From Pseudomonadota bacterium (GTDB lineage: Bacteria > Myxococcota > Bradymonadia > UBA4248), in assembly GCA_017613855.1 (NCBI GenBank), contig JAGACY010000243.1:1-8334 (forward strand): a stretch of 8,334 bases of DNA, read 5' to 3'. How positions within the stretch are numbered: the stretch's first letter is position 1; every line of letters begins with the position of its first letter. Under the pieces are notes generated by a model, which did not search any database, was not told the origin of the DNA, and saw only the letters and a program-made list of their open reading frames with translations. A program made the position numbers and the translations under genes. Positions 1-4,967 of the stretch are shown one piece after another.

Positions 1-140
1 GACTCTTCCTTGAGTTTTTGTAAACTCAATTCCGCATTCCGAATTCCGCATTCCGAATTAAGAACGCAATTCTCCCTAAGCTTCAGACTCTTCCTTGAGT
101 TTTTGTAAACTCAATTCCGCATTCCGAATTCCGCATTCCG
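1..140. repeat. Tandem 85-bp-period direct repeat with heptamer run
   Basis: Bases 1-55 and 86-140 are identical over 55 bp, separated by a 30-bp spacer. Each copy has three parts: a GACTCTTCC lead-in; a perfect 8-bp hairpin, TTGAGTTT/AAACTCAA with a TTGT loop (arms 10-17/22-29 and 95-102/107-114); and a run of degenerate heptamers of the ATTCCGC / ATTCCGA type. The spacer contains CTCCCTAAGCTTCAG, which recurs at 2208-2222 in a degraded third copy. The left copy begins at the window edge, so the array may continue outside. No coding potential is evident. This is seen directly; the comparison with short tandem heptanucleotide repeats known from some other bacteria is by analogy only. Confidence 0.9.
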
Positions 141-156
141 CATTATCATTAAACAA

Positions 157-185
157 TTGCCAATATTTGCGAATCGTCGTAATAT
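157..185 (+). promoter_or_regulatory. Possible sigma-70-type promoter for the first kinase gene
   Basis: TTGCCA (157-162) and TAATAT (180-185) are separated by 17 bp, the ideal spacing for a housekeeping promoter. TTGCCA matches 5 of 6 consensus -35 bases and TAATAT 4 of 6 consensus -10 bases. A start near 192 would leave a leader of about 100 bases to the ATG at 298, or about 200 to the preferred start at 394. A weak inverted repeat, TGGGC/GCCCA (195-199/207-211), lies just after the predicted start. This is a motif match in AT-rich DNA. Confidence 0.35.
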
Positions 186-393
186 AAAAATGTATGGGCG
201 AACTATGCCCAACGGCCTATATTGTGTTTTGGCTTTATTGAATCATTCAAATCATGAGGAGTTCTTTTCGACAGTTTTTATGTAGCATGTGCGATAAATG
301 CGCTTAAATCAACCGCAAAATCTCATGCTTCCACTAAAAACAAATTCCAGCGAAATGCCCTCAGGAGAGCCGATTTTTTTACGGGAATTTAAC

Positions 394-1545
394 ATGGCTG
401 TATGTCCAAAATGTTTTGAACAAGGTGAACTGGCTCAGGAATGTCCGAAGTGCCATCGCTTTTATGTCGACGCTGAAGAACTGCGCAAATCCAAAAACGA
501 TGAAATGCTCGGCGACATCATCGATGGGAAGTACATCCTGCTGTCCCTCATCGGTGAGGGCGGCATGGGCAAAATATTCAGAGCCAAGCAAAAATATACA
601 AACCAGATCGTCGCGTTGAAAATCCTCAAAAGCGAATACATGGAAGACGAAACCCTTAAAGACAGGTTCTTCCGTGAAGCTGAGGTCGTTTCAGCACTCA
701 ACCATCCAAACATCGTCAAAATGTATGGATGTGCCCCCGACGAAAAACATAATACGCTCTTTATGGCTATGGAACTCCTTGTCGGACGGACCATGTTCGA
801 TGTCCTTCACAAGGAAGTACCACCACTTGCAACTTTGGTGCGTTGGTTCAGCGAAATGGCATCCGGCCTGGGTGAGGCGCATAAACATGGCGTATTCCAC
901 CGTGACCTTAAGCCCGAAAACATCTTTATGCTTAAAGATGATGATGGCGTCGAACACGTTAAAATCCTCGACTTCGGGTTCGCACGTTTACAGGGAGCTT
1001 CCAAAAAACTGACCATGGCTGGTATCGCTTTCGGTACCCCACATTACATGAGCCCGGAACAAGCCATGGGGCTCGATGATATTACCGCCGCCGTCGACGT
1101 CTATGCACTTGGTGTCATGATGTTTCAGGCGATTTCTGGGCGTCTCCCCTTCGACAGCCCCAATGGTTCACCCATGGATGTCATGTACGCCCAGGTTCAC
1201 TCAGAAACACCCCCCTGCAACCCACGCCCCGGATATTGTCCACCCGAGCGCCTCATCAAATGCATCTACAAATGCATGGAAAAACAACCCGCCAAGCGCT
1301 TTCCGGACGGTCATGCACTCAACCTCGAGCTTCAGGAAATTGCTAAGGAAATCGAGGATGAGCGCAATATTGGAACCAAACCAACGCTCATTACAAATCC
1401 GGTTCTGCCAACATCTGGCTCTTTGGGGTTGACCAATAAAATCGTGGCCCTATTTACTGGCGAAAATCAATTAGTCGCCATTATGGTAAGTGCCATTATT
1501 ATTTTGATCATCATCGTCATCGTGCTTTTCGCCGTATTGCTGTAA
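394..1545 (+). CDS. Membrane-anchored Ser/Thr protein kinase with N-terminal zinc ribbon
   Basis: This is a Hanks-type kinase that transfers ATP phosphate to Ser/Thr of partner proteins in the cytoplasm. Numbered from the ATG at 394 (383 aa), it starts with a zinc ribbon, C4-x2-C7-x9-C17-x2-C20. The kinase domain spans about 48-320: glycine loop GEGGMG (54-59), VALK lysine K76, helix-C Glu E95, HRDLKPEN with catalytic D171, DFG D193, and GTPHYMSPEQ from G214, so all catalytic residues are present. Residues 359-383 are a hydrophobic membrane helix that ends the protein, so it is a tail anchor with no exterior domain. An in-frame ATG at 298 would add 32 residues without recognisable features. 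The 394 start is preferred because MAVCPKC is a natural zinc-ribbon N-terminus and a weak GGGAA lies 7 bases upstream; neither start has a strong Shine-Dalgarno site. The gene is followed closely by an envelope-protein gene. The substrate is unknown. Confidence 0.93.
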   Translation: MAVCPKCFEQGELAQECPKCHRFYVDAEELRKSKNDEMLGDIIDGKYILLSLIGEGGMGKIFRAKQKYTNQIVALKILKSEYMEDETLKDRFFREAEVVSALNHPNIVKMYGCAPDEKHNTLFMAMELLVGRTMFDVLHKEVPPLATLVRWFSEMASGLGEAHKHGVFHRDLKPENIFMLKDDDGVEHVKILDFGFARLQGASKKLTMAGIAFGTPHYMSPEQAMGLDDITAAVDVYALGVMMFQAISGRLPFDSPNGSPMDVMYAQVHSETPPCNPRPGYCPPERLIKCIYKCMEKQPAKRFPDGHALNLELQEIAKEIEDERNIGTKPTLITNPVLPTSGSLGLTNKIVALFTGENQLVAIMVSAIIILIIIVIVLFAVLL

Positions 1546-1570
1546 CCCTGTGATTACACCTCATCTTCAC

Positions 1571-2170
1571 ATGAACACCGACAGATTCTCTTGTGTCATT
1601 CTGTCGGTGTTCTTTTTTTTCTGTTGTTACAGCCATGCTCAAGCTGAACCTGTTCAGCCCACACTCCTTGAACTCTCGGCAACCCAGAACATGCCCACGT
1701 TCACGGATAACCATGAACACACACTGCACGGGTACGAACTCGAAGTTGCACTCGGACTCGGATGGTTGCCCAGTCAATACCTCTCACTTCATGCAAAACT
1801 CGGCTTATCCTGGTTTTATGCCTTCGATATTCCTTTTGAATATGCCCATCACCAACAGGTGATCACGGGACAGCATCTGGGGGCTTTTGATGTTGCCGTC
1901 ATGCTCGAGGTACATTTGCCTTCACGGTTGCCCGCGATTTATGCAGAGCTCGTCGTAAAGAGCTTCATAGCTGCTCACCGGGCAGGGATCTTCCAAACCC
2001 ACGCTGGAATTGGGCTTTCCTTTGCACCATTCTTTGAACCCAACGCCACACTCAGAACAACACAATTCGGCCTTGGAGTTCGTTTCCCCATTTCCGATGA
2101 TTTTGAAAAGGTTTTCGGCCTCTCACATGCACCTGTGCAATTAAACATGCATGTACTCTGGGGATTCTAG
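1571..2170 (+). CDS. Predicted secreted / outer-membrane beta-barrel-like protein
   Basis: A 199-residue protein from the ATG at 1571. Residues 1-25 form a signal peptide: basic start (MNTDR), a hydrophobic core with four consecutive Phe, and an AQA cleavage site before EP. The mature part has repeated stretches of alternating hydrophobic residues and aromatics (for example YELEVALGLGW, LGAFDVAVMLEVHL, TQFGLGVRF) and ends in HVLWGF; a terminal Phe is typical of outer-membrane barrel signals. An in-frame GTG at 1550, 4 bases after the kinase stop, is an alternative start that adds 7 residues. Neither has a clear ribosome site, so translational coupling to the kinase is plausible. An intrinsic terminator (1573-1620) lies within its first codons, which is odd and may regulate it. 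No named family was recognised; the barrel assignment is inference from pattern. Confidence 0.72.
   Translation: MNTDRFSCVILSVFFFFCCYSHAQAEPVQPTLLELSATQNMPTFTDNHEHTLHGYELEVALGLGWLPSQYLSLHAKLGLSWFYAFDIPFEYAHHQQVITGQHLGAFDVAVMLEVHLPSRLPAIYAELVVKSFIAAHRAGIFQTHAGIGLSFAPFFEPNATLRTTQFGLGVRFPISDDFEKVFGLSHAPVQLNMHVLWGF
1573..1620 (+). terminator. Strong intrinsic terminator overlapping the start of the downstream gene
   Basis: Perfect 12-bp arms GAACACCGACAG (1573-1584) and CTGTCGGTGTTC (1601-1612), extended to 13 bp by A1585-T1600, are followed immediately by eight T residues (1613-1620). This is the classic rho-independent form. It begins 28 bases after the kinase stop codon, as expected for a terminator of the kinase transcript. 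It also covers codons 1-17 of the downstream ORF: the G of the ATG at 1571 is the first base of the 5' arm, and the T-tract encodes the poly-Phe core of the signal peptide. Confidence 0.85.
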
Positions 2171-2171
2171 C

Positions 2172-2240
2172 AAACTCAATTCCGCATTTCGCATTCAGAA
2201 TGCCATTCTCCCTAAGCTTCAGACTTCCCCCTTAGTTTTG
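2172..2240. repeat. Degenerate third copy of the 85-bp repeat
   Basis: The sequence starting one base after the envelope gene's stop codon retains the repeat's right hairpin arm (AAACTCAATTCCGCATT), a few decayed heptamers, the linker CATTCTCCCTAAGCTTCAGACT, and a relic of the next left arm (CTTAGTTTTGCA). Order and orientation match the copies at 1-140. It is shortened and mutated, which points to an older or decayed copy. Together with 1-140 it brackets the kinase plus envelope-protein pair in direct orientation. Confidence 0.8.
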
Positions 2241-2320
2241 CATCCCAATTACACATGGCTGTGTTAAACAAACGTGGATAGGAAGTGAACTGTGGATGAC
2301 TGCATGTATTCCCTATATGA

Positions 2321-2377
2321 GCGGCGACACGAAGTCGCCGCCCGAACGTGTACGACACGATGTCGTTTCACGTTCGG
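2321..2377. repeat. Two adjacent strong hairpins (GC-rich), possible terminator
   Basis: Hairpin A has GCGGCGAC (2321-2328), loop ACGAA, and GTCGCCGC (2334-2341), perfect over 8 bp. Hairpin B has CCGAACGTG (2342-2350) with CACGTTCGG (2369-2377), and inside it ACGACA (2352-2357), loop CGA, TGTCGT (2361-2366), giving 15 bp with only small internal mismatches. B is followed by CTTTTC, so it could act as a weak terminator for rightward transcription from the 394-2170 genes. The hairpins abut each other with no gap and are more GC-rich than their surroundings, which suggests an inserted structured element. Confidence 0.8.
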
Positions 2378-2409
2378 CTTTTCATCTTATCACACCGTTC
2401 AAGGGGGTT

Positions 2410-2464
2410 CGGGGGAAAGGCGTTCGAGTCAGCGCCATAGGCGCCTCTCGAACGCCGTCCCCCG
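2410..2464. repeat. Long three-tier hairpin
   Basis: Nested arms lie in order: CGGGGG (2410-2415) with CCCCCG (2459-2464), GGCGTTCGAG (2419-2428) with CTCGAACGCC (2447-2456), and GCGCC (2432-2436) with GGCGC (2440-2444) around an ATA loop. In total 21 base pairs are separated by small internal loops. No T-tract follows on either strand, so it is not a standard intrinsic terminator. It sits in the gap between convergent genes, next to the hairpins at 2321-2377. Confidence 0.8.
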
Positions 2465-2485
2465 ACGCGGGGATGAACTGCACCC

Positions 2486-2520
2486 CAATTCCGCATTCCG
2501 CATTCCGAATTCCGCATTAT
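2486..2520. repeat. Heptamer run overlapping the stop codon of the second kinase
   Basis: This is a run of the same ATTCCGC / ATTCCGA heptamers as at 1-140, ending in CATTAT. The reverse-strand kinase stop codon (TTA on this strand, 2517-2519) falls inside its last unit, so the repeat reaches the very end of that gene. The copy at 1-140 also runs into CATTAT. The rest of the 2171-2516 gap holds only the repeats and hairpins listed here; no gene is seen. Confidence 0.85.
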
Positions 2521-4724
2521 AAAGTAATGCCCCTATCATCCCCGGGTAAAAGCTCCACGCGCGAAGAGGCCGTTTTTTCCCTTTCGAGAATCGACTTCGT
2601 TATCCCCTTGAGTTGCTTCGATTTGGGGATGGCATAGACTTCTACTCGAATGGGCTTATTCCCAAGTGGAGTAAAGCCTTTGTAATAAATGGGCTTGTTG
2701 GGAAGGGGATATTCTATCTGCTGCGTAAATTCGCCTTTTTCATTGAGACGAACCGCAATGAAATAAACATCTTCACTGTTGGAAGCATTGACGCTCAAAG
2801 AAGCGTCTGCCCAAGCGAGGGTAATGGTTTCCTTAGGAGTTTTGGCATCCTGGGCCGACACATTGAGCGTGACGGTCTGTTCGACACATCGGGTGTCACA
2901 CGTCACCGTCATAGTATACGTCCCCTCTGGCAGATCAATGGCAATATCACCATCATTGGGATTGTAACGCTTCCCCTCAATCGTGGCATAAGCAACGCGC
3001 GGAAAAACCGGCTGAATCACATGAATTACAGGCTTTTGTGGTTTCTCCTCGACAGCAGGCTGCGTTTCGACTGTCGTCTCATGAGTCGTTTCAGTCACTT
3101 CGCTCGGAGCATAGCCAACCGCGTTGTTCTCCAATGTCTCATGCGTTTTCTTGGGAGTTTTGCGCTGGTTCTTGGAGCGCTCTGTTTTGTTGTCCTGACT
3201 GCCAGTCGATGGCACGTCCGGTATAGCAGTTTTTGCTGTTAATTCAGATTCTGACTTCGTAGGCTGTGACTCGGCTACCGGCTGTGTCTCAGCTACCGGC
3301 TGTGTCTCGGCTACCGGCTGTGTCTCAGCTACCGGCTGTGTCTCAGCTACCGGCTGTGTCTCGGCTACCGGCTGTGTCTCAGCTACCGGCTGTAATTCCG
3401 ATGGCTTTGAAGGTTCATCCGAATCATCCCGATTTCGGTCAGGTTGATTCAAATCGGCAATCGGTAATTCACCGGTTGTTGGCTGCACAGTCCTGCTGTC
3501 TGCAAGCAATTGTCCTTCTTCAGAAGCATTGGATGTTTCAACCGCTTGGGCAGGTTCTGGTTCGACTGTGGATGCAGAAAAGAGAGCATGCCACGGAACC
3601 ACAAAAATCCCAAGTACAATCAGGGTCGAAACCAGAGCAGCAATACCACCGATAATCATGCGCTTCTTGTGAATATCGCCGGTACGGAGTTTTCTCAGTA
3701 ATGCATTGGCTTTCAAATCATCCGGATCATATTCCAAAACCGTATTGAGCTTTTCCAATGCCTGCGAAAGATGCTTTTCCTGGACTGCAAGCTGAGCCGA
3801 ATGATTCAATACTTCAGTCACTTTCGGAAGATAATCTTCATTGAATTGTTTGGGATCGCGATAATAAAGTGACGCAATCTCATCATAATTCTCTAAACGT
3901 ACCTCTTTCAGAATGGCAACCAATTCATCCTTAAGCTCGGAGGCTGTCTGATATCTTTCTTCGGGATTGGTTTGCAGACATTTGGCAATCATTCGGTCGA
4001 TGCGCTTGGGAATGGTCGCATTCAAACGGCTCGGCTGAGTATATTGATTGTCCAGAATCGCCTTGAAAACCGACATCGGCGTCGTCCCCTGAAAAGGCAA
4101 TTCATTCGTCAGACAATAATAAATGACTGTACCTAAAGAAAATATATCACATGAAAAAGTATACGATTGCCCCTCAATAATCTCTGGTGACATGTGCGCG
4201 GGGGAACCAACAAGACTCCCCGAAGCTGTCATCCTATCCGCATCCAGGATGCGCGCTATGCCAAAATCCATCAGTTTGACAACGCCATCCTCAGAGAACA
4301 TAATATTTTCAGGCTTAATATCTCTATGAATGACATTGCTCTGATGCGCATGCTCAATGGCATCGCAAAGTGTACAACCGATCGCTATGGCAACTTCCGG
4401 GATCTTGGTCTTGTGCGCCTGAATAAAATCTTTCAGAGTCTGCCCCGCGACAAGCTCCATAACGATAAACTGGGATCCCGTTTCCTCATCCAATCCCGTA
4501 TCATATATTTCTACAATATGAGGATGATGAAGTTTCGCAATGGCTTCTGCTTCCCGCAAAAACCTCGCAGAACTCGCTGCCTGGGAAGCTAAAAATGGAT
4601 GCAGGAGTTTAAACGCAACATTGCGATTCAAACGCGTGTCAAGCGCACGATACACCACGGCCATACCACCACGGCCGATTTCATCCAGCAATTCATATCG
4701 ATTGGCAACGACGCGCTTATTCAT
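2517..4724 (-). CDS. Transmembrane Ser/Thr protein kinase with repeat linker and PEGA-like exterior domain
   Basis: The ATG at 4724 is chosen because GGGAG lies 7 bases upstream; an in-frame GTG at 4751 would add 9 residues. The 735-residue product has a complete kinase domain (about 10-272): GRGGMA loop (17-22), K39, E58, HRDIKPEN with D135/K137/N140, DFG D153, and the activation segment ending SPE (179-181). A short helical, TPR-like stretch (about 303-346) precedes the membrane helix (about 356-376). Outside, a Pro/Glu/Thr-rich disordered linker (about 386-565) contains seven tandem QPVAET/S units (445-486). A beta-rich exterior module includes a PEGA-like LPEGTYTMTV (598-607) and a CDTRC pair that could form a disulfide. 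The architecture implies a receptor kinase sensing envelope state; ligand and substrates are unknown. It converges on the 394-2170 genes and diverges from the PHP gene. Confidence 0.95.
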   Translation of the reverse strand: MNKRVVANRYELLDEIGRGGMAVVYRALDTRLNRNVAFKLLHPFLASQAASSARFLREAEAIAKLHHPHIVEIYDTGLDEETGSQFIVMELVAGQTLKDFIQAHKTKIPEVAIAIGCTLCDAIEHAHQSNVIHRDIKPENIMFSEDGVVKLMDFGIARILDADRMTASGSLVGSPAHMSPEIIEGQSYTFSCDIFSLGTVIYYCLTNELPFQGTTPMSVFKAILDNQYTQPSRLNATIPKRIDRMIAKCLQTNPEERYQTASELKDELVAILKEVRLENYDEIASLYYRDPKQFNEDYLPKVTEVLNHSAQLAVQEKHLSQALEKLNTVLEYDPDDLKANALLRKLRTGDIHKKRMIIGGIAALVSTLIVLGIFVVPWHALFSASTVEPEPAQAVETSNASEEGQLLADSRTVQPTTGELPIADLNQPDRNRDDSDEPSKPSELQPVAETQPVAETQPVAETQPVAETQPVAETQPVAETQPVAESQPTKSESELTAKTAIPDVPSTGSQDNKTERSKNQRKTPKKTHETLENNAVGYAPSEVTETTHETTVETQPAVEEKPQKPVIHVIQPVFPRVAYATIEGKRYNPNDGDIAIDLPEGTYTMTVTCDTRCVEQTVTLNVSAQDAKTPKETITLAWADASLSVNASNSEDVYFIAVRLNEKGEFTQQIEYPLPNKPIYYKGFTPLGNKPIRVEVYAIPKSKQLKGITKSILEREKTASSRVELLPGDDRGITL
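3262..3387 (-). repeat. Seven 18-bp tandem repeats coding for (QPVAET)n
   Basis: Seven units of GGCTGTGTCTCRGCTACC (on this strand) lie in perfect tandem, with a partial eighth (GGCTGT) to the left of 3394. Apart from one change in the first unit (GAC for GTC, giving Ser for Thr), the units differ only at one synonymous base, which runs G,A,G,A,A,G,A along the plus strand. They encode the hexapeptide repeat in the exterior linker of the kinase. Near identity at DNA level indicates recent expansion, so copy number is likely to vary between strains. Confidence 0.95.
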
Positions 4725-4751
4725 CAAAACGCTCCCATTTCGACATACCAC

Positions 4752-4967
4752 ACAATAACACGCTATTTTACCTTATCAGCTTTTGCATTTTTTTTTCATC
4801 TAAAATCAGTGGTTTTCAAGTTTTTTTTGTGAATACTCTGCCCCACCCGAATCGTTACTTTCTATGACTAAAGAATTGCGCAAAATCTTGATTTTCCTGC
4901 CACCTGATCCACAATACCTATTTATACCACCGCTGGGGTATGGTGTTTCGCACATCTGGCAAGTAAA
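4752..4967. promoter_or_regulatory. Divergent intergenic regulatory region
   Basis: Two genes are transcribed away from this AT-rich gap. It contains T9 (4788-4796) and T8 (4821-4828) tracts about 32 bp apart, close to three helical turns, so intrinsic bending is likely. Near the rightward gene an inverted repeat, ATACC (4924-4928) and GGTAT (4937-4941), could be an operator. No convincing -35/-10 pair for the rightward gene was found, and only a weak GGCAAG precedes its ATG. No ORF of merit is present here. Confidence 0.45.
4765..4770 (-). promoter_or_regulatory. Possible -10 element of the second kinase gene
   Basis: On the reverse strand the hexamer TAAAAT (5 of 6 consensus) lies about 41 bases upstream of the ATG at 4724 and just ahead of its GGGAG ribosome site. 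No good -35 hexamer is present at 17 bp. A9 and A8 tracts on the coding strand (4788-4796 and 4821-4828) lie upstream and could act as UP-like or curved DNA. Confidence 0.35.

Noticed and set aside
1..140. CRISPR-like array (55-bp repeats, 30-bp spacer)
   Set aside because: Only two copies, repeats longer than usual CRISPR repeats and made of internal heptamers, decayed copies elsewhere, and no cas genes nearby.
2292..2637. Two overlapping rightward ORFs of 76 and 113 residues across the hairpins and heptamers
   Set aside because: Their translation is mostly hairpin and heptamer sequence (the 'HSAFRIPH' type peptide produced by such repeats), with no ribosome site, and one runs into the opposing kinase gene.
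3266..3655. Rightward ORF encoding repeats of LPAVSQ
   Set aside because: It is the opposite-strand reading of the QPVAET repeat inside a clearly real kinase gene.
4888..4916. Promoter for the PHP gene with TTGATT as -35
   Set aside because: The hexamer at 17-bp spacing is ACAATA, a poor -10 match, and shifting the spacing does not improve it.
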